Assembly (NCBI RefSeq): GCF_023091745.1
Contig: NC_068928.1
Coordinates: 10,682,001 to 10,746,000 of the forward strand
From: Budorcas taxicolor
Lineage: Eukaryota; Chordata; Mammalia; Artiodactyla; Bovidae
DNA: 64,000 nucleotides
Direction of reading: 5' to 3'
The position numbers and the translations under genes are program-made. This document shows, one piece after another, positions 11,947 to 23,417 of this stretch; position 1 is the stretch's first letter; every line of letters begins with the position of its first letter. The notes under the pieces are model-generated. The model saw nothing but the letters and a program-made list of their open reading frames with translations. It was not told where the DNA came from and searched no databases.

Positions 11947-14049
11947 AAACACAGATTGGTTTATTCTATTGTTAAACAGTTATTAATGTGCCCCCAAAAG
12001 GTTAAGACAACCTAAGCAGGAGTTTTAGTGGCCATTTTTGAAAGCCAACTAACATTCCACCTCTAACTGGCATGATCAAAGCTTCTCTGATAGTCCCAAA
12101 ACATAGTAAATGAAATGCTGCACACAACTGCCACCTGTGAAGTGTTTAGTTCCTTTATTCTCAAAGACAACAAGAAAAGAAAGCACATGATGTTCTTTAA
12201 AATTCTAAAAGCAGTGGAGTCATTTGTGTCTCTAGTCAGGGGCTAGGGTTCCTGGCCCCTCCCTTTCCAGCAAGGCCAAGAGGTAACTTGAGGTAATGTC
12301 TTTGCCTTGAGAATGAGGGCTTGAATTGCAGCAAATAACCTACATCTATTTGCATACTGAACCAGAACTCACAAGAGGGATTATAACAAAAACCTGTTCT
12401 GGACAGCTGCTTACTCATTGCCTTGAGAGCTGTGCGGCGCTGGGACAGGCAGGTGCCAACCGTTTACTCATTCTCTTTGACCTACTAGCCTTCCACGGTT
12501 TGCTGTGTGGGTGTTGATGCTACTAAAAAAAAAAAGTTATTTTACATGGTCCCCGCTCTCCCCATACACCCTGGATTCGTTTGAGATCTGAGATACTAGA
12601 CTCTGTAGTTGGAATGCCGGCCCAAACTGTGGCCCAGAGACAGTGAGTCAGTTCTAAGTGGCTGGCTGAGTCTCGGAACAGAAATGAAACGCAACTTAGA
12701 GGCTTTGTCAGCCAAATCCACAAATGTGTGGCTTTTTGAAACATCAGACATCTGTTCTTTTTAATTTAAAATAAACCTTTTTAAAAAGCACAGAGTTACT
12801 TGGCGCCTTGTTCCTTTGTGTCAGCAGCAGTTGCTGCTGTAACTCAGTAAAGCCTCTAATCAGAGTTAGAAAATTTGGCATCTTTCAGGGCACACCTCAG
12901 AGGCTAAGTGGAGCTGAATTGCTTGGGGAAGGGAAGAGATGATTTTACAGCACACGGTCTGTTTGGAAATCCCCTTCTCGGGTAATCAGCCCAGGTGTTC
13001 AACCCGTTTGTTAACCATTTCCAAATGACTCAAAGGACATAAAGGGAAGGCTTGGACACACTCCAGCACTATTTCTACAGTGTTAGTATCTGTTTGCATT
13101 GGAAACCGCATTCCTGAATTCTTGAGGGGAAGGCTCTGGCTTTTTCTGGGTATCCTTGGCTGAGAGGGACCCCTGGGCCACCTATCTAAGCTAACAGTCC
13201 CAGCCTTCTGAGTTTCCAGGGAGGAGCGTGGACAGCTTGCTTTGATGGCCTTCCACCGAGAGCCCTTTGGGAAAAACCTTGTTTATTCAAGGAGGCCTCT
13301 GCCGGCCACTTTTCTCTCCCCCCACCCCACCTAATTCCAAACGTCATTTCCCTTTGTTGCCATTTATCCCCCTTTAGGGAACAGCATGAGCAGCTTTTTC
13401 CTCCAGGCCACTCACTTGTGACTGACCCTGCCCGACAGCATTGCTTAATTGTGTCCCCGTCTGTTTCTGACGGAGGGAAAAACTGTTTTTGTGGAGTGAG
13501 GCAGTTTGGGATTTGCAAAAGGGGATGGGTTCCGCCTTTCCCCAAAGGTGGGGAATGCCTGTTCCGATTACTCTTGTCTTCCTCTGGCTCCTTACCAGGC
13601 AGCAAAGAACAGCTCGGGTTCACTTCTCCCAGCAGGAAGTGCTGACGCCCGATGCTCCATGTTACCAGAGAACCCTGTTGTCCTCGACTTCCTTTTACAA
13701 CTTAAGAAGATGAAAGCCAAAAATAATGAGGGAAGGCTTTTTTCTGCCTTTCGTTTCTGATGGCGCTTCCTAGTGTCTTGAATCACTTTCACCTGGAAGA
13801 CAGCCCTAAGCCTCTTACAGCTGCCAAACTTTCTCTACCGAACCTCACATGGTTTGGCCACACTCTTGAGACTCTTCAGATGCCTCTTCTCCATTTGGTC
13901 CTTTGCACCAACCTCCTTTCCACTCCCATGTCCTCTCCAGAGTGTGTTCCTTGTAAACAGCCGCACACCACCAGCAATCAAGATTGGCTCCCAGGGGCCT
14001 CCTCTGATGTGCCCTGTACCAGGAAGCACAGTGGATTTATGATAACTTT

Positions 14050-14250
14050 GATAATGATTGCTTGCTTGCTTGCTTGCTTTGTACCAGGCAGGGTTTTCAG
14101 TGTTGTTTTACATTATTGTATTTAATCATTAAATCCTTCCAACAGCCCCATGAGGAAATGAAGGCAGAGAAGTTCAGTGATTTGCTGGAGGAAGCAAGGA
14201 AGTAGAGCAAGAATTAAACCTAGGTGTTCTGGCTGGCTCTTAGCCACTCA
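14050..14250 (-). mobile_element. MIR SINE
   Basis: Reverse MIR core: CCTTCCAACAGCCCCATGAG, then AGTAGAGCAAGAATTAAACC. Contains a (CTTG)n stretch at about 14060-14082. Confidence 0.7.
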
Positions 14251-14524
14251 GTTCTGTGGAAAAGTCCAGTGCAAAAGTCCAAGTGTTTGCTTGCTTGTTT
14301 CATCTTGTGATCACAAGGTAGGTGATGAGAAAAGCGAGATAGCAGAAAATCAAGACAATAGCCCCAAAGCCTTTGGTATTTAACCAGATGACCAGCCTTT
14401 GCTTTGCATAGCCCTGTACCAGCTCCACTCTTAGCCGTCCTGTGTGGGCAGGTTTCCAGAATGATGTTTGCTATGATTATGACTACAAAGCAGTCTGTAC
14501 AAAGGTACACACCTTTTTTCTTTT

Positions 14525-14615
14525 TCGAAGCACTGTCACATCTTGAGTTTTATTTGATCTTCGTAACAACCCTATGAAATAGGGCCAGTTGTAGTATTAA
14601 CCACATTGAGGGCGA
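14525..14615 (-). mobile_element. MIR fragment
   Basis: TCTTCGTAACAACCCTATGA is the diagnostic MIR core in reverse. Confidence 0.6.
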
Positions 14616-15033
14616 AAGATTTTTTTTATCCACTTTTTTAATCTCTACTGGTTTAAGATACAGTAGAGAGGAGACAAAGTGTTGAAAAGGGATCTCCCTT
14701 CAAGAGCTCACAGTCTTCTTGAGGGTTATGCAAATATGCAGGTAGCTACAGATGTAGACTAAGATGGAGGCCGTAAGAGAAAAAAACTGGCAAGAGGAAG
14801 AGAATTGCTGACCAGGAAGGATCAGAAAAGGTTTCATGATGATGGGTGTGGCATTTGAATTTCCAAGTAGGGGTGGGGTGAGGGGAAAGCCCTGTGAGAG
14901 ACACCAGGAAGCACCAGTGAGGGGGCTGTGTTGAGGGTGAGTAGACCCAAGACCAAGAAGGCTTCAGCCTCCGTTATTCTCTGCCCAGCTTCATTTGGTT
15001 TCCTTTAAAGGACGCACATAAAATATTCATCTG

Positions 15034-15418
15034 TTGGCCCAAAAGTTTGTTTGGGTTTTCCCATGTTTTTTTAATGTACGGTTTGATCCATTGTTTTTAA
15101 AGGCTGTTCTTTCATTCTGGCGGGGCCCGGGGCCGGCTCTTTGTTGCTGGGTGTGGTCTTGGTCTAGGTGCGGCGAGCGGGGGGCTGCTCGCGCCAGTTG
15201 CTGTGCTCGGGCTTTGCACCGTGGTGGCTTCTTTTGTTGCAGAGCACAGCTCAGTCATCTCAGCTCATGCGCTCGGTTGCCCTGTGGCACCTGGAATCTT
15301 TCCTGGTCAGGGATTGAACCTGTGCCGCCTCCACTGGCAGGCAGGTCCCAGACCACCAGGGAAGTCTGGGTTTTCCCATCATACTGTGCAAAAACCCCAA
15401 AGGAACTTTCTGGCCAAC
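15034..15418. mobile_element. mariner-type MITE split by a SINE
   Basis: Left end TTGGCCCAAAAGTTTGTTTG and right end AACTTTCTGGCCAACCC are inverted copies of a Mar1_BT-like mariner terminus. Only about 70 bp is transposon; the middle is a CHR SINE. Confidence 0.75.
15065..15367 (-). mobile_element. CHR-type SINE inside the mariner MITE
   Basis: Reverse CHR body ending CCACCAGGGAAGTC. Flanked by GGGTTTTCCCAT at 15053-15064 and 15368-15379, a perfect 12-bp duplication of mariner sequence. Confidence 0.85.
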
Positions 15419-15916
15419 CCAGTAGTTTGTCTGTTTCCTCATCTTCACTGTCTCCTCCAACTCGACCCTAAGCACCAGAAGGGCAGACACAGTTGGGTTC
15501 TCCTTGGTATGCTCAGAGCCAAGCAGAGGGTGGGATCACACTGAGTGTTTGCTGAATGGATATTGCAGTGGGTGAAGCATTAGCGGAGATCCAAAGCAGG
15601 CAGGAGATGCTACCTAAGTGGAATCCAGGTAAAGAGGAAGTAAAAGGTGGAGTAAATGAAGGAGGCACCAGGGAACCCTGAGCAGACAGCAATAACCATT
15701 GATCACTGAGCCAGGAATATAGTAATAGGAGGATCAAGTTGGAGAGAGTCACTGTTCTATTCTGAACATATGAAGGGAAGAGACCCATAGAATAGTGGGA
15801 CCTTGTATAGGAATATATAGTTTTCCCAACTCCCCAATTCCTAGTGAATGTGCCATCCACAGACCACTCCCTGTCAGAGAATAAACTTGACTTTTTCTGA
15901 GAATTCTCTAGAATAG

Positions 15917-16115
15917 GGGTCCCCAACCTCTGGGATCTGATGCCTGATTCTGAGAAGGACCTGATGTAATAATAGAAATAAAGTGCACGACAAATGTGAA
16001 TGCACTCGAATCATCCCCAAACTATCCCCACCCCCAACCCTACCCCATCAATCCGCGGGAAAATTGTCTTCCATGAGAACCGGTCCCTGGGGCCAAAATG
16101 CTGGCGACCGCGGGT
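15917..16115. mobile_element. hAT-like nonautonomous DNA transposon
   Basis: Starts GGGTCCCCAACC; ends with ACCGGTCCCTGGGGCCAAAA and a CGACCGCGG terminus, a weak inverted-repeat pair. Family not resolved. Confidence 0.5.
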
Positions 16116-17465
16116 GTAGAGTGGCACGTCCTCTATGCTTTGCTCCAGGTGATCCTCAAAGCCTCCCCATCGTATGTGGCACCGTTGTGAAAGAATGGCC
16201 CTGTGACTGGACGTTGGAGCCACAGGAAACTGCTTTAAAATTCCTTCCCACAGTTGTATCCTGCTGGCTTCTCCAGTGGCTCCTCCCTCCTAGATCGGGG
16301 AGGATGGTAATTCCTGGAGAGATCGTCTGTCTTTATAAGGAGAAAAGTTTGGCAATGTGATTTCCAGTATATTTCTACCAGAGTCCAAGATTCCAGCAGT
16401 GCTCGCCTAGACAGCAGTGGCAGCCACCTAGAACCCAGATGCCATTAGTATTCCCAAGTAAGCGGGAGGGCATCCTCCCAGCCACCTCTGCCAAGCCAAA
16501 AAGTCAGAATCATGGCCTTATTACACCTTCTCGAGCATGTGGTAAAGGCAGCTTTCCATTTGGCTGCTTCAGTGCCGGGGCTGTTTACACGTTTCAGTAA
16601 ATGAGTTATGCTTATTGAAGTTGGCTTGGATAGGAGTTCAGAATCAATGACATATGACCACAGTCATACCACTCACCGGGAGCACCAGAGTCCAGGAGAG
16701 ATTTACTTGTGTCATAATCCTTGGGTAGAGAAGAGGGGCACAGAACTTGAGTATTCCCCCCTCAGGAGGGTGCACAGTTTTTGAAGCCTGGGAGAATTGG
16801 GGTGTGAACATTCCTGGCTTTTAAAGGGAATCAGGTGAAATGAGATACCTATCTTGTAAAAGCATGGGTGTGCAAGTGCTTTGCACCATTTCAGAAGACA
16901 AAAAAAGGAAGCTGCAAAATAGGGCTTGTAGAAAAATGTAAGATCAAAGAAATTGGCAGATGTTGTGCATTTTCTTCTTCAAACATAAAGAGTATGTCTG
17001 AGCATAAGAGACATCCCTGGTCTCTGCAAGGAGGAGATAAAAGATTCTTTCATACATAAATGATTTCTGACTTGATACAGCCTTTTCTCAGGCTGCTCCT
17101 AGACTTTATGCGATATATTTACTAGCCTCCCGTCCAGTGGGCAGTGTTCGTTAGAACATTGTGATACAGTAGGACCCCAAAGTCTTTCATTTCTCCCTTC
17201 CTCCTCTGCCCCTGACTCAACCTGGGGCGTCCTGTCATTCCTACACCCTATTTCTGTGATGGTTCAGAATGATGAGGCCCACTACTACTTCCACCCCTTG
17301 TTGCTGCCTCCTGATTAGTTTGACTTATTCCTCTCTTCTTCAAACTATCTCCAGGTTTTAACATCTTTTTAAAAATAATTTGAGTTATTTTATGTTTATG
17401 TTGGATTTTTATAACACAGGGCCATTCTTTCACAAAGTTATAAAAATAAAAAAAACATGCAAGGG

Positions 17466-17800
17466 AGACTTCCCTGGTGGTCTAGTGATTAAGAATCCAC
17501 TTGCCAACGCTGGAGACCCCGGTTCGATTCCTGGCTTGGGAAGATCCCCTGGAGAATGGATAGGCCACCCACCTCAGTATTCTTGGGCTTTTCCTGGTGG
17601 CTCAGATGGTAAACAATTCACCTGCAATGCGGGAGACCTAGGTTCAACCCCTGGGTTGGGAAGATCCCCCAGAGGAGGGCATGGCAACTCACTCTATCAT
17701 TCTTGCCTGTAGAATCCCATGGACAGATGAGCCTGTGTGAGCTACGGTCCACAGGGTTGCAAAGAGTTGGACATGACTGAAGTGAGCATGCATATACAGG
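17466..17800 (+). mobile_element. two tandem tRNA-SINE units (Bov-tA type)
   Basis: Two successive heads at about 17466 and 17586, each with GGTTCGATTCC/GGTTCAACCCC B-box-like sequence; only the second has the full BovA body. Confidence 0.88.
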
Positions 17801-18134
17801 AGTTCAGGGATGGAATTCAGATTTCAGACCAGGACTTGCAAGCCAAGGCAGTTTTTCACTCTCTTAATATGGTATTTGAATTTATATTGCCTGAAGTGGC
17901 TTCTACTGATATAGGATGACTTCAGAAACAAAATATGTTCAATTCTATTTCCAGGTCCTTAGTTGCATCTAATAGCTGTGAGATCTGTTGCTAATATAGG
18001 ACCTTTAATGGGTTTTATTGTATGTCTGTAGTTTTGCAGCTTTACATCTCTTCCAGAGTTTGTTAGACATTTGTATTAATCTGTTCAGTAAACAGAGAGT
18101 ATCTGCATGAGCCAGGCATGGGCTGTGCAGCAAG

Positions 18135-18252
18135 AAATCCACCAGATGCTGAACTCCGTAAGGGCAGGAGGCAGGGTTACCTCATTTTTAAAATTTCCCC
18201 ATCTTTGCACAGTCTTTCCTTGCAGGTGTTCAATGGATGTTTGTTGAATTAA
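18135..18252 (+). mobile_element. L2 3' end
   Basis: Ends with GTTCAATGGATGTTTGTTGA, the L2 terminal pattern. Confidence 0.55.
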
Positions 18253-18451
18253 GCTCATATCCTGCCTCTTTCATACTGGTCACACGAGCTGAGCTTAAGC
18301 AAAGGCTTCTTTTTTAGGAAAGGAAATTCCCACCTTTCTGCCTCCTGTCATGTTTGTCTTATTATCTTGTTCCCATGAACTCTCACCTAGTAAGGACAAG
18401 CTTTGTTCAACTCCAGTGTCTACAATTCCCAGGATTTTGCTCCTGAAATGT

Positions 18452-18728
18452 CTAGAGTAGCCCTGTCCAAAAGAAACATTATGCAAGCCATGTATCTAAT
18501 TTGTAAGATTTTAGTACCTGTACTTTAAAATATGAAAAGAATAAAATATAAAAAGAAACAAGTATTATACCAATTTGGATAATTTATTTAACCTATTGTG
18601 TCAAAAATATTTCCATAGTTTAAAATATTAATCCTTTACATGATTTTATTAATATTATCTTCAAAATCCAGTGTGTATTTTATACTTACTAACCACATGT
18701 GTCTAATGGCTACCTTATTGGACACCAA
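18452..18728. mobile_element. hAT-type MITE, MER3-like
   Basis: CCCTGTCCAAAAGAAACATT near one end and the inverted-style ATGGCTACCTTATTGGACAC at the other, with an AT-rich middle. Confidence 0.6.
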
Positions 18729-18919
18729 ATGTTGGACAAAAAGATTGTGCGAAAACCTTTGAGTTTTTGCATACTTACCATGTAAATAATTAAACCCAAA
18801 TAGGACGAGAGAAACCATGAAAGAGTCCGTTGTTCTGGCTCCATCATTGGCAAAGAAAATAAATTCAAGCACGACAGAATTATTTGCTAAGTGACATGTA
18901 GTTCGGCTTGTTGTTTCTT

Positions 18920-19056
18920 TTTATACTGTTCTTTTTTTTCTTTTGGTTGCACCACTGTGGCTTCCTGGTCCTTAATCCTCTGGCCAGGGCTTGAACCCGG
19001 GCCCTTTGCCTGTAAAGGTGCAGAGTCCTAACCACTGGACCATCAGGGAATTCCCT
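18920..19056 (-). mobile_element. CHR-type SINE
   Basis: T-rich start, then CCACTGGACCATCAGGGAAT reverse head. Confidence 0.85.
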
Positions 19057-19914
19057 ATGCTATTTGTGTAAGTTATTCTTAGATTTTTTTTTTTTATCAT
19101 TAGGTAAAATCCATAACTCAAAAACCATTGAGTCTTTTTTTTTTTAATACTTATAAACTATTAGCAGTTCTTTGGCATCATCATCGTCAGTTCTCTGACT
19201 TTCCTTTTCATTTCTTTCTTGCATCACTTGCTCCCTAGCGCCTAAATGATTAGGCTTTTCTATCTTTCCCCTCTTCTCCCTTGAAGCCCTATCTTCTCCA
19301 ACACTGACCTGACACTGTGTTCTCTAGAAACTTAAAATATTTACATTGTTTTTCTTAACATTCCTGCTAGTGGGAAATGGGATTTCATTTACTAATAAGG
19401 CTGACATTGCGTCATCTGACATTTCAGAGTGTAGGAATAAGAAATTATCTAGTTTAAAATATAAAGCCAGATTTTTTATGCTCACATTCCGAAAACTCAT
19501 AGGAAACAATGTGATTGATATAGATGAGCAAATATCTCTTAAATAACTCTTATTATTTGCCAAAAATGACAAGTTGGTGGACAAAGCCATATTTGGGAGG
19601 TAGGTGGAACTACAAGAAAGGGTTTGCTGCCAAACCCTGGGCTCATGGGGAGAGAATAGCAGGATGGGAACATATGGGGCATGTTTTAAGACGAAATTTG
19701 GACAGGAATGCAAGTGTGATAAACATGGTGGTCAGGAGAAGAATCACTGGTATGTCCACTGCAGAGCAGAGGACAGCGCCAGTGAGGAGATGTTCCAGAC
19801 AAACTAGAAGTCTAGACCAGAGGTCCCAGTTCATTGTTCTTTACCTTCTACCACATCTTCCCTGTTTAAAAAAGAAATTGAATGCGGACATGGGAAAGAT
19901 GTTTGTGTGCTGTG

Positions 19915-20109
19915 TTCTCAGTTGCGTAGTCATGTCTGACTCTTTGTGACCCCGTGGACTGTAGCCCACCAGGGATTCTCCAGGCAAAAATACTGGAGTG
20001 GGTTTCCATTTCCTCCTCCAGGGGATCTTCCCGACCCAGGGATCAAACCCGTGTCTCCCGCATGTCCTGCACTGGTGGATTCTTTACTCCTGAGACACCT
20101 GGGAAGCCC
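19915..20109 (-). mobile_element. Bov-tA SINE
   Basis: Reverse BovA body GTGGACTGTAGCCCACCAGG through GAGACACCTGGGAAGCCC. Confidence 0.9.
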
Positions 20110-20204
20110 TGGGCAAAATAGTAAGCAATAATTAGGAAGCTAGAATTGTAGCTCCAGATATGGAAAGAAACTTAACTACCTTGTAAGCTTCTTCATTTAG
20201 ACTT

Positions 20205-20285
20205 CGTGGTATTGGTCCACATATCCTAAACATTTGTTCAGTGCCTGGCACCGAATGGATACTGGTTGGATGAATGAATGGACTG
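20205..20285 (+). mobile_element. L2 3' tail fragment
   Basis: CAGTGCCTGGCACCGAATGG then TTGGATGAATGAATG. Confidence 0.5.
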
Positions 20286-20617
20286 AGAGTGAACTGTGGG
20301 CACACTTCTGAGTTCTGAGGGACAGGTTAAAGAAGAGAGAAAGGTGTTGCTGGTTGACTGAATAATACTGGTGAGGGGTTGTGGGGGAATCCTCAAAGCT
20401 GGAAGCAAGAGAGAATGAATGGGAAGAAACAGGTTCTACTGCTCAAAGAGTTCTTAAGAAAAGCACAAATGGAGAAGAGTGAAAAGGCTTGATTAAAATA
20501 AGAAGTAGGCTTGGCTTTACACTGTACTCACTGCCTGCAGGGGTACATCTTGGCTCTGTGGGGTAAGCCTGCGTGACAGTGAATCAGTTACTCAGTAATC
20601 TAGGAAATTACATGTTC

Positions 20618-20820
20618 AGGGACTTCTCTGGTGGTCCGGTGACTGCAGCTTGTCACTCCCCAATGCAGGGGGCCCAGGTTCTATTCCTGATCAGGGAACC
20701 AGATCCCACATGCTGTGACTGAAATCCTGCAAGCCACAACAAAGATTGAAGATCCCGAGCAGCAGAGCTAAGATCCAGTTCAGCCAGATGAATAAATAAA
20801 TATTTCTTAAAAAAAGAATT
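20618..20820 (+). mobile_element. CHR-type SINE
   Basis: GGGACTTCTCTGGTGGTCCG head, GATCCCACATGCTGTGACTG body. Confidence 0.85.
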
Positions 20821-20895
20821 TCCGTATTTGAAGCTTTTGGATGTCTCTGCTCAGTAAGTTATGATTCTATACTTGTCTTAGCTGGTTGGTCATTT

Positions 20896-21026
20896 TGCTG
20901 TTGTTTAGTCACTAAGCAGTGTCTGACTCTTGCGACACCATGGACTGTGGCCCTCCAGGCTCCTGTGTCCATGGGATTTGCCAGGCAAGAATCCTGGAGT
21001 GGGTTGCCATGCGCTGCTCCAGGCCT
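20896..21026 (-). mobile_element. truncated Bov-tA/BovA
   Basis: Reverse BovA body CATGGACTGTGGCCCTCCAG; the tRNA head is missing. Confidence 0.8.
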
Positions 21027-21260
21027 TTGTAATACCAGCCGTTGTTTTGAAGCTCTGGCATCAACTCTTTGGTGTTCATTTTTAAGTTATCACAACTCTA
21101 ATAGCAAAAACTTTACAGTATTCAAACTGGATAAGAAAAAAATTTTTTCATGTAAACATTTACAACAATTTCACACATATTTAGGTACCACATCTACCGA
21201 ATAATGCAGTTGTGCATTAAAGAATAATGTACATAAAAAAGGTTCAACTCACATAAATGA

Positions 21261-21543
21261 ATTGGAGAAGGCAATGGCACCCCACTCCAGTACTCTTGCC
21301 TGGAGAATCCCAGGGACGGGGGAGTCTGGTGGGCTGCAGTCCACGGGGTCGTTAGGAGTCGGACATGACTAAGCGACTTCACTTTCACTTTTCACTTTCA
21401 TGTACTGGAGAAGGAAATGGCAACCCACTCCAGTGTTCTTGCCTGGAGAATCCCAGGGACGGGGGAGCCTGGTGGGCTGCCGTCTATGGGGTCGCACAGA
21501 GTCGGACACGACTGAAGCGACTTAGCAGCAGCAGCAGCAGCTG
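21261..21543 (+). mobile_element. BovA2 dimeric SINE with (AGC)n tail
   Basis: Two BovA units (about 21263 and 21407) separated by a CACTTTCACTTTTCACTTTC linker; ends in an AGC microsatellite (21526-21543), typical of BovA2. Confidence 0.93.
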
Positions 21544-22286
21544 CACATGAATGAGTGAACCCAGGGCTCTAATTGGAGTTTACTTCGAACAGTCACCTGC
21601 CATTGATTCCATCAGTTGGCAAGTTAGAAATACTTTTGTTCCCACTGGTACTTTCTGCATTCTTTTCTCAAATATAAAATGATTTCAACTTACGGCTTTC
21701 TTCAAGCTTAACTTGGCAAAGTTCCTCAGAACCAGCTTACCCCTAGTGAAGTAATTCAGTTACAGAGCTTCATTAAGGCTGGTTTGGTTTGGGAAACTGT
21801 TTCAGTGTTTGGGATCTCTGCAATGCTAAATTATTACTTTTAACTTTATCTTGTAAAAATTATGATCTAATTATTTTTAAGTACTCTCGGTTAACAAAAT
21901 ACAGCAGTGGGTGTGCCTTTTAGCAGATGAAGAGACCACTTTTTACATTCCTTAGAAATAAGATATGGCTCAGTATTTTAAATCATAGCAACAGTTGATA
22001 AGAAAAACACAAAAAAGTAATCATTTCCATATGGAAAGAGAAGGAAGAAACCACTGAATCTGTGAACTGTCATTTTTCCATATAAAAATAAGTCACCACT
22101 GGTAGACCTGGCAGAAAGGGCAAGTGTTCCTATTTGTTTCCCATTTTATATTTGTTAACCACATTTCATGTGATGCATTTTATTGAAATACACCATTCTC
22201 CTCAAACTCAGCTGCCAATTTCCAAATGTGTTTTGTCCTAAATGAGACCAACATCTATAGGTGTCAGGTTCATCTAGCACAGTGTT

Positions 22287-22482
22287 TCCTTGTAGCTCAG
22301 ATGGTTAAGAATCTGCCTGCAATCGGGAAACCCGGGTTTGATCCCTGGGTTGGCAAGGTCCCCTGGAGAAGGAAATGGCAACCCACTCCAGTATTCTTGC
22401 TTGGAGAATCCCATGGACGGAGGAGCCTGGAGGGCCACAGGTCTGTGGGGTCTCAAAGAGTTGGACACAACTGAGCAATTAG
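22287..22482 (+). mobile_element. Bov-tA SINE
   Basis: Head TTTCCTTGTAGCTCAGATGG, GTTTGATCCCTGGGTTGGCA, BovA body ending AGTTGGACACAACTGAGCAA. Confidence 0.92.
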
Positions 22483-22747
22483 CAATAGTAATATATTAGT
22501 ATTTCCTTGGTGATAATTTTATCAACCTAGTGACAGTTGGTGAAAGCTCTCACCCCTTTTACTGAAAAGAATACATCTTGAAGAGTTATTACCTTATAAT
22601 TACCTTCTTCCACACCAGCTAAATACCTATCAGTAATTTAAAAACACTATTTGAGCAAAATCAATTTCTACTCTGAAATTCTAAGATGTAAAAGAAAGAC
22701 AATTTTCTGAGGCCCAATTTAAGAAAAGCAAACAAAGTAAACACTTG

Positions 22748-22808
22748 TTTATTTACTTTTTGCACTTAAGCATGATATACATTTATTAACAAAATCCTGA
22801 CATTTATT
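22748..22808 (-). promoter_or_regulatory. TUBD1: candidate TUBD1 poly(A) signals
   Basis: AATAAA on the minus strand at 22803-22808, 22792-22797 and 22748-22753, about 510-565 nt past the stop. These would define a 3'UTR of roughly 0.5 kb. Which is used cannot be told from sequence. Confidence 0.4.
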
Positions 22809-23314
22809 TTTAAATAGCTGCTTACAGTGGAATATCTTACCCTGTTATAGAACATATTCAAAAAGAGATGTTCACATCATAGCATTTGACAACAGCTCCC
22901 TCTTGTGGTCCAAAACATTCACTTCAAAGTTGAATATATTTAAATATAGAACTGCAATTTCTTAACTTAAAATTGTGCTATGAAAGTTTAGCTCATATTT
23001 ACTGAATGCTTTTTGGAATAAAGAGGGAAGTTTCCTTTTCTGATAGTTTCAAAGTTGTAACATCTCAGCCAAGTGTTCCCAAAGTTCTTTAAAGAAGCAC
23101 CAATTTTTTTTTTCTTACAAAGGAAAATACCAGGTAGATGTTTTCATTGAAAACATAAAAGGTTTTCCTCCTTCTCTGAGGCTATAGCATGAAGAAGGAA
23201 CCAGCATTCGACTCTGTAGCATCAGCAGACTGGAATTTTAAAACCTTAGAAAGCAGTACTGCAAGTATTTTAGTCCAAAATTGACTTAAGGTAATTTTTC
23301 CTCTTGGTTCAAAA

Positions 23315-23417
23315 TCAGAGGTTGCAGTAACTAGCGATAACCTGTTCTAACAACGTGAAACTGTCCAAAAAATCCTCTTCTTCAATTCCAAATTTTGTGT
23401 ACTGATGAAGGTAGGCT
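23315..23417 (-). CDS. TUBD1: TUBD1 terminal coding exon
   Basis: 103 nt. Encodes AYLHQYTKFGIEEEDFLDSF through EQVIASYCNL and TGA (23315-23317). Too short to appear as a long ORF; found by matching the delta-tubulin C-terminus and by phase. Acceptor tttcaccag. Confidence 0.94.

Larger units (their letters stand above)
10090..22740. other. intergenic region between MIR21 and TUBD1
   Basis: Convergent intergenic interval with no exon-like ORF. The short ORFs here fall mostly in SINEs or lack homology I recognise. It carries Bov-tA, CHR, MIR, L2, mariner-type and hAT-type elements listed separately. Between them (for example 12.0-14.0 kb, 16.2-17.4 kb and 19.1-19.9 kb) I see only unique noncoding sequence. 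Confidence 0.7.

Noticed and set aside
13186..13623. 145-codon minus-strand ORF in intergenic DNA
   Set aside because: No known domain, no coding periodicity I can see, and overlapping + ORFs of similar length.
17466..17590. tRNA-gene-like A/B box sequences
   Set aside because: They are tRNA-derived SINE heads; no complete cloverleaf or terminator arrangement of a functional tRNA gene was seen.
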